A stretch of DNA of 32,109 nt from Ettlia oleoabundans (lineage: Eukaryota > Chlorophyta > Chlorophyceae > Chlamydomonadales), in contig JAAMXP010001729.1 of assembly GCA_019693395.1 (NCBI GenBank), positions 1 through 32,109 on the forward strand. The letters run 5' to 3'. The position numbers and the translations under genes are program-made. Below the pieces are notes generated by a model that was not told the DNA's origin, did not search any database, and worked only from the letters and a program-made list of their open reading frames with translations. Shown here one piece after another: positions 1 through 11,439 of this stretch (position 1 is the stretch's first letter; each line of letters opens with the position of its first letter).

Positions 1-38
1 CACGCTCCCCCCAACACTCAACCGCTGCCAGTCCCCAC

Positions 39-2655
39 CCGTGTAGTAGGCCAGCCCCCGCACCACGCTCGCATCAAACACCAGCCAGTCGGCATAGCCA
101 TAAGCCGCCGCCAACTCAAACAGTCGGCGCAAGTCGGCCACAGCATCATTGTCTGCACCCAGCAGCGCTTCAAGCTCCTCCACACTGCGCAGCGACAGCG
201 CCTGCACAACTTGAGGGGCATGTGGCAAAAGGGCTGTGCCAGCGCTGTGAGCAAGGTTGCGCAGCATTAGAGCCTGCCAAGCACAAGCCTGCCAAGCATG
301 AGCGAGTAGAGCGTACACAACGGAGGGGGGGCAGCGCTGCGAGGGGTGAAGCCAGGTGAGGGCTTGGGGCGCAGTGGGTGCAAGCATCAGAAACGGCAAC
401 ACTGGTGGAAGTTAGGCAGAAAGAAGCCTTGCGAAAATGCCTGCCCGCAGCCAGGCCTTATGGCTCGCGATCACAAGGCCAGCTCGTGTTGCCAACATAC
501 GGGCGCATGTTCGTTTCATGGCCGTGCCAAGCTGGCGTCATGCCAAGCTAATGCAGGGGGTGCACCTGCAGTATGCCGTCTATCGTCTCCGCCTCCACTC
601 CCAGCTTGGCCAGCTCCTCAACAACCTGAAGGAAGAAAGCAAGGACGATCAGGATTGGTATGGGTTTACCATGGCGCTCTTCTTAACGACTCCTCCCAGA
701 CGCCCAACCAACGCTTGGCATGTGGCAGGCAGGTAGGCAGGCAGCACCGACCCGCCAGGGCAGAGCATGGCTGCCTGGCGCTTGACTGCATGAGGCGAGG
801 ACCATTTCCTGCCTTCCACGCTGGCAGTGACACACGCTTGATGCAACACCAGGCACACAACTAGGCAGCCAGCATGGAACGCAGTCAAGCCTGCTTTTTA
901 CGCCCCACCGACCGCAATCGCCATTACCTACCTTCTCGCGCGGGATTTTCTCCATCTTGTCCACCACCACACACACAGGACCAAAGGATGCCTCCGGGAC
1001 TTGGTACCGCTGCAGTACTGCCTGCAGCACCTTGCGGCTGCTGACCTTGAGCCCCACATCAGCAGAGGTGAGTCCCAGGCGCTGGAAGAAAGTAACAATG
1101 GCAGCCAGAAGCTCCGCCTCGGCCTCAACACCTGTAGCGTGGGGTTGGTGCTGGAGGTGGGGGTGAGGGTGGGGGATGCAAGTTTGGTTGGTACTTCACG
1201 CTGAACCAACCTACCAACACAAACCAACACAGACCGGTGCATAAGCCATGCAGTCATTCTTGGGTCCCCTCCCCGCTTTTTCTTACCTTTAACTCCACCC
1301 CCCTTTCCTCCCTTTCCCTCTCACCCGGCACGCCGATGATGTCCATATTCCACTGGTAGTGCTCCCGCCGCCGACCACGAGTTGAGCGTTCGTACCGCCA
1401 GCACTGACCAATGGCAAACCACTTGGCCGGCAGCGCAAGACCCTTGCCTTTCTGCAACATGCATATATCCGGAGGGTGACAACAGTTGACACATTGATTG
1501 GAGACTGCTGGCAATGCAGCAAGGCAGCATCACTACAGACATCGGCGGCTCGTGCCCGTGTACCCCCCTGTTTCCTTGCAATGGCTCCACTATCCTATGT
1601 AGCCTGCCAAATCAGATCATCTCTTATTCCAACACAACACAAAGCAGGGGGCTCTCACCTGCAGCGCCAGGCGGGCCAGGCTGGGGGTCAGCTCAGGCCT
1701 CAGTGTGACGCGCCGGCCGCCCTTGTCCTCAAAGTTGTACAGCTGCTCGGTGATCTCCTCCCCCGCCTTGCGCACATACAGATCCTCTGCGATGAGGGGA
1801 GGGGAGGAGAGGGAGCCAGGCAGTGTTGGGAGTTATAGCGAAGGACATGTGGGCACGCAGGCTTGTAGAAGCAAGAGGAGCGGTGAGTCTGAGTTCAGTA
1901 TGTAAATGGAGTGACAGCAGGACAGTGAGCTGCTGCATGTAGCTCATCAAGCCGGTGGGTATTGCCTTCTATCATCGCCGCTCCCCGCACTGGTGGTCCG
2001 AACACTCACCAGATTCCAGCACCGGGAAGTCGATTTGTTCGAAGCCAAAGAGGCGCGACACGGCGGCAAACTCCCCAAACAGCCAGTTCTGCAGCCGCTT
2101 GTCCTCGGGGAAGAAGTCGCGGGTGCCGCGCGGCGGGTTCAAGTCAACCATGCCGCGCCCGCCCGACTCCCCAATCTTGCTGCTGCCTACCTTGCGCTCC
2201 TGCGGCGCGAGGGCGGTGGGTGGGTGGGTGGGTGGGGAGCAGGCAAGGCAGCGCTGTTTCGCGTGACTAGTAAACGGGGCTGACCGACAGGGAAGCAGCC
2301 ACCGCTTGGATACATCACAAGTGACACAGGATGCCAGCATGATCCTTATTATGTGTGCATCAGCAGGATGCCAAGACTGACAAACCTGGGTTGCCACGGC
2401 TGCTGCTGCATCGGTGTTGGCCGCGCTGGCGGCAGCAGACTTCGTTCGTAGCCGCTGCCGCTGCCGCTGTTGCTGCTGCCGTTGCAATTGTGTACAAGGA
2501 ATCCCTGGAACTGCTGCCGCTGCACGCAAAGAGGGCAAACAAGCCGTGCTGGAGGCCCGCAAGCCAGCGCCCAGAGCCGAGAGGCACTGGGCGGGGCTTG
2601 CTCGCACTTGCATGGGCATCGTTCTAAAAATTATCTGCCTCACTGCAAAGGCCAT
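39..2655 (-). CDS. HRS1: Histidine--tRNA ligase, organellar plant type, 3' partial
   Basis: Class II aminoacyl-tRNA synthetase charging tRNA-His, expected in plastid and/or mitochondrion. Phase-consistent exons on the minus strand are 2655-2386, 2199-2010, 1786-1659, 1451-1325, 1131-932, 625-566 and 201-39; the last ends in phase 1 and the gene runs off the left edge, so about 379 residues are visible. Exon 1 (90 codons) is an Ala/Arg/Ser/Gln-rich targeting peptide. The core opens with [19 protein letters not shown], followed by [12 protein letters not shown], the class II motif 2 region [18 protein letters not shown], and the histidine-specific motif [10 protein letters not shown] just before the last visible donor. 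These match the plant organellar form rather than the cytosolic or animal enzyme. The start at 2655 is the first ATG of the open frame; a second in-frame ATG at 2616 is possible. It lies head-to-head with the BRCT gene. Introns, splice sites and family are clear; only the exact start is uncertain. Confidence 0.93.
2215..2237. repeat. GGTG/CCCA tetranucleotide tract in an intron
   Basis: About five GGTG-type units lie inside intron 1 of the histidyl-tRNA synthetase gene. On the sense (minus) strand they read CCCA and end about 15 bases before the acceptor at 2200, so they form the pyrimidine tract of that splice site. Confidence 0.8.
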
Positions 2656-2992
2656 GCAGCTGCCACAAAAGCCGGGAAGAGAGGGAAACCCTCAAGCAGC
2701 AAGCCAATGGGTTACTGCAGCGCTTGCGGCGATCCGGGGGCCCACAAGATACCGGGATCGCCAGTTTCCCGCGTGTACATGGGCCATTCGGTGGCGCATT
2801 CCGCACGGTTGCAGTACTGCGAGCAGTACTCTGCCCCACACAAGAGCAGCCAGCGCCAGGTGCTGCTTCCAGGCCCTCGACGATCGCCCCTGCACCACAC
2901 ATCCTGTTGTGCTTGACCCGGCTGCAAGACGGGCCACACAGCAGACCGCCCCAGACGGGCGACTGCCGCAGCCTAGTACGGCGCCCGCTGCC
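2656..2992. promoter_or_regulatory. Shared upstream region of two divergent genes
   Basis: These 337 bases separate the start codon of the histidyl-tRNA synthetase (minus) from that of the BRCT protein (plus), so both promoters must lie here or overlap the flanking 5' ends. I see no TATA box. The plus-strand frame of the BRCT exon stays open through this stretch, but I see no protein-like composition there. Confidence 0.5.
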
Positions 2993-5900
2993 ATGAGCAC
3001 CGAGTTGCAAGCAGCGCTGGACCGACTGCAGCAGCAGCGGCGGAATGGGGCCGCTGGGCAGGGTTCCGCCGCTGCCGCTGGCCTGGTCATCACAGGGACT
3101 GGGTTCTATGGCTCCGACAGAGCCGCCGTTCGGGAGCTCGCTCGCCTTGCCGGGTTTATGTACAGCGGTGATCTTACCAGGGGGTACACAACGCACCTGG
3201 TGCTGGCCCCAACAGGCAGCGCAGCAATGTCGGGCGGAGCCGGCAGCGCCACCCGCAAGGTTGCCAAGGCAGCAGAGTGGGGCATCCCTTGTGTGAGCCT
3301 CTCCTGGCTGCTGCACAGCCTTGCAGCGGGATGCTTGCAGCCCACAGATCGCTACAAGCCAGGATCCAGGCAGACCATGGGCCCGGTTGATCAGCAGCAG
3401 CCCACAGAAGCAGCACCGCATGCAGCAGTGCGGCCAGGAGTAAGCTGTCAGCAGCTGGCCGGCCGTGCCCGCCCCTCCAGTGTGGGCAGCAACGCCCCAG
3501 CAGCTGCGGGTGCTGCTAAAGTGCTGCCTGATGCCCATGAGTATGGTAGTCTTGAGCAGACAGCTGTGCTTGGAACCCAGCTGGCGCAAGGGCAGCAGCA
3601 GCCACAACAGCAACCAACGCTGCCACTACCACAGCAGCAGCAGTCCTCCGAGCAGCACCCGCCATCTCGTGCGGCACTGGTTCCTGTAGACAACTTGCTG
3701 GTTGACCAGATGCGGCGCATGTCCATCAGCCCTGAGCCGCCTTCAACCATGCAACCACCAGCAGCAGCAATAGCGGAGCAGTTGTCTGCGCAGTGGCCTG
3801 ACGACAGCCCTCCAGAGCAGCGCAGCCTGTCCCCGAGCCCGCAGCAGTCGCTGTCCATGCAAGGCATGGTGAAACAAGCAAACGAACTCAAACAGGAAGG
3901 GGCTGGCTGTCCTGGCAGTGTATCTAGTACTGGCCAGGCAACACAGCAGTGGAAGCAAGGCTCGCCAAGTACAGGTGGGTGCTGCTGCTGCGTCCTGGAT
4001 GCAACATTTGTCCAACCTGTTCCCTTCTACTTGTTCGACTGATGATGAAACAGCCAAACAGTGCACGCGCCCTACATGGAGTAAGACTTCATTGCGTGGG
4101 CTCAACCATATCTCATACCACCTCTGCTGTGTAGAGCTTGGCGACAGACAGCGTAAATTTCCTGTCGAGCACCCCGGAGCATACAGTCCCATGCTGCATT
4201 CGCCCACGGATGCCCAGCCGCAGCAGCGGGGGCACGGTGGCACACCTCTCAGCCAAGGCGGCGGCTCACAGCCATTCTCATTTTCTTTAGCTGGACGGGG
4301 GCGCAGCACATCAGATGAGGAGATGGGGGGCAGCTCCATGACAGACTCGCCTGCTCAGGGGGGATCAATGGCAGCACCATCACCAGCAGCAACAGACCCT
4401 GCGCCAGCCAGCAGTTTGCGTCGTGGCAGTGCTGTGGCGGGGGCTCCCTCGCTTGCAGCTGGCACGCTTGCTGTGGGAAGCAGCCAGGATCAGCAATGCT
4501 CTCTGCCGACACCCGCTTGCATCAGGGATTGGAGCGATGATGGGAGTGACTGGGGAGGCAGCCCACCAAGGGGCTCTGCTCATCCAGGTGGGATGCCTGG
4601 TCTTCAGTGGTAGCATCACGCGCATGTTCTGCTACTGGGACACCCGGTTGCCTCTATGCAGTTACGCGTGGGCCTCTCAGTCGGCGGTGCTTACACCTTG
4701 TTTACTTGTTGTTGCGCTGCAGGTGGCAGCCCAGCAGGAGATGGAACCAGTCAAACGCCTCCCGCCATCCGCCGCTTGCTGGACAGCGGCCCGAGCCCTG
4801 CACAGCCTGCGCCGCAGCAACACCAGTACCAGCAGCACCAGCACCAAGATCAGCAGCAGGTGCCTGTGGACCAGGGCCATCATGTGGTGCACAGTGCGCC
4901 ATTAGCTGTGTGTGGCTGGTCAGGTGGTGAGATGGATGCATCAGAGCCCCCAGCAGCAGCCGACCTTGAAATCTCAGACTCAGACTCAGATGATGGGGTT
5001 GAAGAGCTAGCGTCAGCACAGCAGGTGCAGCCCCAGCAGCAGCCCCAGCAGCAGTCGGCTCAGCAGGAGCAGCAGCATGTCAAGCGTCACGAGCAGCCCA
5101 CGCAGCAGCAGAAGGCATCACAATCTGTGTTGCCCCCGCAGCAACCCAGGCAGCTGCTGCTGCAGGTCAGCAGGCCCTCGGCTGCTGGTCAAACAGGGGC
5201 AGCTGGATTCAGGGTGCATGGGGCTGCCACAATTCCACAGCAAAAGCAGGCAACAGGCGCAGCAGCAGCAGTGCCACCAGTGCATGGCTGTGATGTGCCC
5301 ATGCCTAGTCCGAGTGGCAGCTGGGGGCCTGCACCTGCCCGTGGGACTGGCGACGCATCATCGCCTGCTGCAGATGAGCAGGCCGCTTTGCCTGCCCATT
5401 TCCCGGCAGCACAGGGGGCCCAACACGCCTGCAGCTTCGATGCTGGACAGCCAGCTAGTGAGGACCGTGCTGGCACCAGCAGGAGGCCAGGCGCTGGGCA
5501 TAACGGCAGAATTAGGCAGCAGCGTGGGCTTAGAGATTGGAGCGAGGACGACAGCAGTGGCACCGAGGGCTTCATAACACCAAGGGGTAGGTGGATGGAG
5601 GATACGCGTCCAGTTGCGTTGAGGGTTTTGCTGCCTGTGTGTAATGGGGCCCCCTCATCGCACATGCTTCATCATTTGGCATGCCGCTCAGCGCTACGAA
5701 GTGCAATCTCCGCATGCAAATCATCCCCCACTATACACCTCTGGCTGTGTCATGCAGGGCGCCGAAAAGGTGCCAGCGGGCTGACGGGGCTGACTCAGCT
5801 GGACCCTGCTTCCATTGTGGTGGCCCGGCCCAAGCCCTCGGCCAGCACAGCCAACTGGGGGTGAGCTCATGCAGCACCCAGCTGTACGGGTGCGCTGCCC

Positions 5901-7169
5901 CCATGATGTGCCAATGCCAGATATCACTACAGTGTGGCTGCAAGCCGGCTATAAGCACCACATATGTTGTGTGTGTTGTTACGCAGGGGTGGCGATGTCG
6001 GCGGGAGCAGCTGCGGTGTTGAGGCCATCAAGTGGCTGCAGCGGCCCTCCAGGGGCAACCTGGTGCGGGAGCATCACGGGCTGGCCAATCTCAAGGGAGT
6101 GCAATTTGCGGAGCAGGTGCGTGGGATTGGTGTTGGGAGGGCTGATGAGGCGGTCGCATTAGGTGGGAGGCCAAAATCACCTGATCTGTGACACATTGCT
6201 GCCTTATGCCTGCCGCTCCCCCTCTTGTCCTGTTCAGTCTTTCAGTCTAAGAGTATCCTGTAACTTTCCAACCATGCAGGTGTCATATTGTGCTCAATAT
6301 TTTGGCTGCCTCGCCTCCCAATTTGCTGTGCAGGTGCAAGTGTGTGTGGGTGGTGGCCTGCTGCTAAGCACCAAAGACAAGAAGACGGCGGTGCGGCTGC
6401 AGGCGGGTGGTGTGAGCGCCGAAGAAGCGGAAGACGACGACTTCATGCCCACCAGCAGCAGTGGCAGGACCAGCACTGGTGCATACGGGCCGGTCAGCAG
6501 CAGCAGCATAGGCACTACCGGTGGAGAATCTCCAAACCGAGCAGGCGGTGGTGTCAGCAAGGCAGCTGGGCGGCAGGCGGCGCAGGAGGAGGCTGTGCTG
6601 GGGGAGCCTCAGGCCTTCTATCGGCTGCAGGATGGCAGCTGGTGGCTGGAGGCGTGCCGCTTCTACACAGCGTCGCAGGCGGAGGCTGCGGCAGCAGAGG
6701 AGGGGCGGGTGCTGGCGCTGCCGCACGGATTTGACCGGGACTGTGAGCTGCTGAAAGCAGTTTCACGCCAGCATGCACCCATGGGGGATGTCACTGGTGA
6801 GCACAGCAACCCTGCGGGTACTCCCCTGATGGTGCATGGTGTGGCGCGGCTTAGTTTTAACTAGGCGTGAAAGGTACTTGCAGGTCCGTTGGGAATACCA
6901 GCGTTGCTTGGTAGGCAATCTCCGTCATCTGCGTGTGTCGAAGCGCGAGAGCCTTACCACCTGCAACCCCACCTCGTTTCTCCCTGCCGCGCCTGCCTGT
7001 CACAGGCGGGGTGCAGGTGCGGCGTGTGAAGCAGGGTACCACAACGCTGAAGTTCAGGGGCGGCACCGCGGGACCCAGCCGCTCCTACTTTTGGCGCCTG
7101 GCTCTGGACACAGCAGCCTGGCGGGTGGTCACTGACAGGCCCCCAGCCGACTTTGTGGCCCTGGAGTGA
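2993..7169 (+). CDS. BRCT-domain protein with long disordered middle
   Basis: Probably a nuclear phosphopeptide-binding adaptor of the DNA-damage response; no closer assignment is made. Exons: 2993-3974, 4291-4587, 4723-5586, 5758-5860, 5987-6116, 6334-6796, 7006-7169 (1000 residues, stop TGA). The start ATG is in a good context (GCCATGAGC). A single BRCT domain spans about residues 27-125: LVITGTGFYG, then GYTTHLVLAP, then IPCVSLSWLLHSL with the conserved Trp. Residues 130-720 are Gln/Ser/Pro-rich and carry acidic serine clusters such as DLEISDSDSDDGVEE, which look like casein-kinase-2 type sites. The C-terminal 250 residues are more ordered (SWWLEACRFY, SYFWRLALDTAAW) but unrecognised. Exons 2 and 3 both have phase 1 ends and end in a related motif. 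The exon 2 acceptor could instead be at 4134 (52 extra residues), and the exon 6 acceptor at 6279; both keep frame. It converges on the RlmN gene. Confidence 0.82.
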
Positions 7170-7286
7170 GCCCGCTGCTTCTGTTATGTAGTTCGCTGCT
7201 ATTCATACCCATACGAGATTAGCAGAGTTTGGGCTTCGTTTCAGGACTTGAGGCACATGGATGTGCCTGAACAAGGCACACATGCA

Positions 7287-7291
7287 TGTAA
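7287..7291 (+). terminator. TGTAA polyadenylation signal of the BRCT gene
   Basis: TGTAA is the usual green-algal polyadenylation motif. This copy lies 118 bases after the BRCT gene's stop codon, in the short gap before the converging RlmN gene. It is assigned by motif and position only. Confidence 0.5.
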
Positions 7292-7413
7292 TTTTATGCA
7301 CCAATTCATCAAAGCATCGAGACCAAGCGAGGAAGGAGCAGCAGGAGTTGGCACCAAAAGCAAACAGAACAAAGCTGACGTCAAATCAGAGTAGAACCTG
7401 TAGTAGAATGCTG

Positions 7414-10400
7414 CTACCGTGCTGCCACTGCTGCTGCCTGCAGCTGAGGTTGCTGCGGCGGGGGCAGCAAGTCCTCCACATCAGCCAGCCTACCACTGCC
7501 ACTGCCACAGGCGGCGCTTCCTCCGCTTCCGCCCTTTGCCGTTGCTGCTGCGCGTCCCCCGTGCTCCAGCACCAGCTGCCCGCACGCGCCGCTGATGTCC
7601 TGGCCCTTCTCCGCGCGTATTGTGCAGTTGACGCCATACTCGTAGCGCAGGATGCGGTGGAAGGCGGCGGTGGCACCCTCCTCAGGGGCAGCAAAGCTGC
7701 GGGTGGGGGCAGATGGAGTGCGGTGGGTCAGAGCGGGGCAATGATACAGGACGCAAGGCTTGTCCTTGCAACACAACCATACACCAGCTATTCCTCTGCT
7801 GAACCCTCACACGGTCAGCCTTGGGCTCCCAGGCGGCCCTGCCAGTCCATCGCTTCCCACCACCTCTTCATGCCAGGTGCACTGCCCCACCTGATGCTGG
7901 GACTCAGTATGGGGTTCCATGGGATGAGGTTGACCAGCAGGTCCCGCCCCTGCAGCAGGCGCCCCAGCTGGTGCGCGTGCTGCTGTGTGCAGTTCACATC
8001 CGGGCCCAGCATCACATACTCCACAAACACGCTCTGCCCAGTAACGCGCTGGTACTCGTCAACCGCCGCCATCAGCCTGCATGTGCGGGTGGGTGGGTGG
8101 GTAAGGGAATACGATGATGGGAAGTGCTTGGGTATTCTGTCACTACGCGCAAGGCAGGTACGCAAGAAAGCACGGACAGGAAGCTGACACCAGCTTGCAA
8201 AGGCCGCCATGCAGTTCTGTCGACTCTGTGGAAGAGCAGCGGGAAAATAACGGCGCCAAAGTAATCTGCCCGCAAGACTGGCTTGCAAGCTGTCAAAACC
8301 TGTCTGGCTGTGTCGTGACTACCTGTCCAGCTTGAAGGCCTTGGCACTGGGCACAATGGTTTGGCGCAGCTCCTGGGTGGGGGCGTGCAGTGACAGGGCC
8401 AGGCTGCAGGCACAAGTGGCGGACAGGAGGTGGGACGGTCAGCACGGTGGGGCATGTAGGGCACGCAGGAGTCCACCACCTGGCATGAGCCAATCAAGCA
8501 AGCGGCGACAGTGCCAGATTCTATGCTGCGATAGGTGCAACCAGCGTGCTGCTGAACATGTCCAGCCATGATGCTATCCTCCTATGCCCCCTGCCCTTTA
8601 CATTATGACCTGAGCTGCCAACCTGCCTCAAACTCGCCATGAGCTCCACACGCTTTCCTGCTGCTTAAAGCACACCTGCACCCCACACCAACAGGCACAC
8701 CCTTGCTCCACCTGATGCCGGGCATGTCTTGCGCCATCTGCAGCATTCGTGGTATGACCCCCACAGTGCTGACCGTGACCTTCTTGCGGCGCAGACCAAA
8801 GTAGCGGGGGTCGGTCATCATGCCCACAGCCGCCTGCACAGCCTCGTAGTTGTTCAAGGGCTCGCCCATGCCCTGGATGTGGAGGAAGTGAAGGAGGGAG
8901 GGAGCAGGAACGAGTCAAGGGTGGATGAGGGGGCCTCGATAATGGCGTTGCGGTATGGGGGTTATGGTTACATGGATATGTCAAAGTAAACACAAGAACA
9001 ACAGTTTCGCTTGACAAGGAGTGAAATTTGCTGCCAAGATTGGTGCTTAGCATGATGGCTGCTGCTGTCCAGATGACTCTCATTTGCACATGTCCTTTCT
9101 CCCGGCGCATCCCAGCCACCCAGCAAAACCAAACTCCTTCCCCTCTGACACCAATACGACCCCCATCCACCCACCATGAACACAATGTTGCGTATGCAGC
9201 TGACGTTGCGGGCGTGCACCAGCTGCTCAATGATCTCGCCGGTGGTCAGGTCCGCAGTCAAGCCCATGGTGCCTGCAGCAAAACAACATGTGCGCCATAA
9301 GCAGATCCGTGGCAGGGTTGGGGTGGGGTTAGGATCTACCTGACAATGCCAGAAGCAACAGGCCAGCCACAGCACGTCACATGCAGGAGGTGTGGGCAAG
9401 CGGCAGCTGCTGTGTGTTGATCACAATGTGGCTGCACTATGAATCCACGTGGAGAGCCTCGCGGAGGCTCAGCAAGCGTACCACGCACTCAGTGTGCATG
9501 CCAGCCAGTGCGACCGCGTCCCAAGAGAGGAGCTGTAGATGAGCGTCTGTGGCTGTTGCCGTTCACCTAATGGCTGCGCTACCCTGCCCACCTGTTGCGC
9601 AGAAGGTGCAGCCCATGGCGCAGCCAACCTCGCTTGACACGCACAGCGTGGCACGACGACCCCCTGCAAGCTTCACTCCAAACGCCTGACTCAGGTCGGG
9701 CAGCGCATCAAAGAACTCCTCATCCTCGTCTTCCTCTGCTTGTTGCACCTGCTGTATGCTTTGATCTGCCTGGGGTGTAGGCTGGACCGAGCCGCCATCC
9801 ACCTGAGCTGATGTGCCCTGTGGTTGGAGCTGCTGCTGGCCATTTAAATGATCTCCTGATGCTGGCCCCAGCTGCTGCTGCTGTTGATGCGGTGCAGCCT
9901 GCCCCACATCCCCTCCCGAATAACGCTCTGCAAGCAAGCCAGAGGAGAGAAAGAAGGCAGAAGGTCGGGCAAGGAGCTTCTCCAGACAAGCAACCACGTG
10001 CCATCACCTGCAAGCTGCTCATCATCAACGCCAGCGAGCGACCACCCTCTCAGATGACTGGATTAGCCTTGATTGCACTGTTCGCAGCCACTGCTGCCTA
10101 CCAAAGCACTGCGGCGCCTGAGCTGCTGCCACTTTGTGCCACTCGGCAGCGGCTGTGTGCCCCTGCTGAAGCTTGCTGCTGGCTTGCCCTCGCCCACCCA
10201 TGCTCCAAGCTCCATATCCCTACACCTGACATCACCCCTACTCACCTGTGTTGTCATACTCCATCACCACGGCCTCCACCTGTAGCCCATCCTGCAGCTG
10301 AACCAGCAGCTTTGTGGTCTCGCCATCAGAGCTGCGCTGCACGGCCAGCAGGCGTGTCGTGTGCAGCACAAAGCCGGCATCCAACGCTGCCACCGCCGCA

Positions 10401-10728
10401 AGGGGCAGGTCCGGGACATCCGTCCAACTGCTGCCCGGGTGCTTGATCAGATGGCTACGACAACATGGGTGGGAAAAGGATACATGGGTGTGTCGTGGCC
10501 CCCTGGGGTGCAGCCAGGGGACTTGCATGTGCAGCGGCAGCTTGCCAACAGACACTGGTGGCGGCATGGCAAGCTGAAGTGCAGTGCATCCTTAGCTGCG
10601 GTGATCCTTTCTGCTCACTTATACAGGCGAGGAATATGCTTGGGGTTGGCCCCCGCACCCTCAAACGCCTGCCGCACGGCATGAGGGTCCCAGACTGACT
10701 GCGGGCTCAGCTGGCGCCGTTTTCCCAT
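7414..10728 (-). CDS. rlmN: RlmN-family radical-SAM RNA methyltransferase
   Basis: Predicted to methylate C2 of adenosine in 23S-type rRNA and tRNA using two SAM molecules. Exons on the minus strand: 10728-10619, 10454-10246, 9927-9592, 9272-9175, 8872-8712, 8403-8323, 8076-7891, 7696-7414 (487 residues, all phases close). The radical-SAM cluster motif CAMGCTFC gives Cys 209, 213 and 216. The SAM-binding motif GMGEPLNNYE follows, then the helical segment VSTVGVIPRM and SLALSLHAPTQELR. The methyl-carrying Cys is C432 in SGACGQL, which is diagnostic for RlmN/Cfr. The N-terminal accessory domain starts SVWDPHAV, as in plant RlmN-like proteins. Between the accessory domain and the core there is an insert of about 75 residues rich in Gln and acidic residues. 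The open frame extends upstream of 10728 only to a stop at 10864-10866 with no other ATG, so 10728 is the best start. That leaves no targeting peptide, unless an unseen 5' exon exists. Confidence 0.92.
8087..8102. repeat. GGGT tetranucleotide tract in an intron
   Basis: About four GGGT units lie in intron 6 of the RlmN gene. Read on the sense strand they are CCCA repeats ending about ten bases before the acceptor at 8077, in the position of the pyrimidine tract. Confidence 0.75.
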
Positions 10729-11439
10729 TCTTGCTCGCTGTACGCCGTGCTCAATTGCACGAGGAGATGTGATACTGCCGTTTAATTTCACCAAGCGATG
10801 AGGCGGCTGCACAAGGAGCGAGCTGTGGAGGGACGGAACCACAGAAGGACCTGCTTGAAGAATTCACATCTATGTAATGTTGCATGCGACAGCGTCTCTT
10901 GATCAGGCACAGGTGGTGGCGCCAGCGCCCATCATGCCGCTAATGGGCTGTCGCATAGGTCGTATTCCTGTGGCATCGACTGCTAGCAACCATCAAGCAG
11001 GTCTGTAAACCTGCTTTGTCTCCCACACATTCGCACTGCATGCCACAACTGGGTTGACTCACCACTATTAGCAAGTGTGGAAACCCCCTGGTTCGACTTT
11101 GCCGGAAGCTGGACTTTGCCGTCCCCGCATAACCGGCAGGCTTCAAAATGAACGCATGACCCGCCGCATCATGGTGGCAACAAAATTGGCATACGCCTAA
11201 ATGTAGTGGGTCTACTGCAGTTGCAACATGGCAGGCCAGCGTGACACGTGGCGGGTGTGACGGGGCGGCGATCAAGGTTTCCCTGTGGTGAAGCTCACTT
11301 GTGCTGCTCCAGGCGTAAAGCGGGCAAGTGCCAGTACTTTGAATTTTGGGCTCGTCTGAGCTTGTTGAACAACCACGAACCGCGTAAGGCGGAAGCTGAA
11401 GCCATTACCATGCTCTGGTAGAGCTGCGCTTGCACGGCG
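10729..11439. promoter_or_regulatory. Divergent upstream region, RlmN and U-box/rhomboid genes
   Basis: 711 bases separate two start codons facing away from each other. No TATA box, tRNA or protein-like frame could be supported. A short minus-strand frame beginning at 11411 reads like a targeting peptide, but its splice phase fits the RlmN gene only through a weak acceptor, so it is not annotated. Confidence 0.45.

Noticed and set aside
2414..2992. Open plus-strand frame extending the BRCT exon upstream, with in-frame ATGs
   Set aside because: It overlaps the antisense of the histidyl-tRNA synthetase first exon, has low-complexity composition, and the ATG at 2993 starts a convincing protein in good context.
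2624..3613. 329-residue minus-strand open frame
   Set aside because: It is the shadow of the BRCT exon on the opposite strand; its Cys/Trp/Gly-rich composition has no family-like motif.
7261..8187. 308-residue plus-strand open frame over the RlmN 3' exons
   Set aside because: It is antisense to three verified RlmN exons and shows no recognisable motif.
11303..11411. Minus-strand frame resembling a targeting peptide as a possible RlmN first exon
   Set aside because: Its ATG is only 28 bases from the divergent U-box/rhomboid ATG, and it could join the RlmN gene in phase only through an acceptor lacking a pyrimidine tract.
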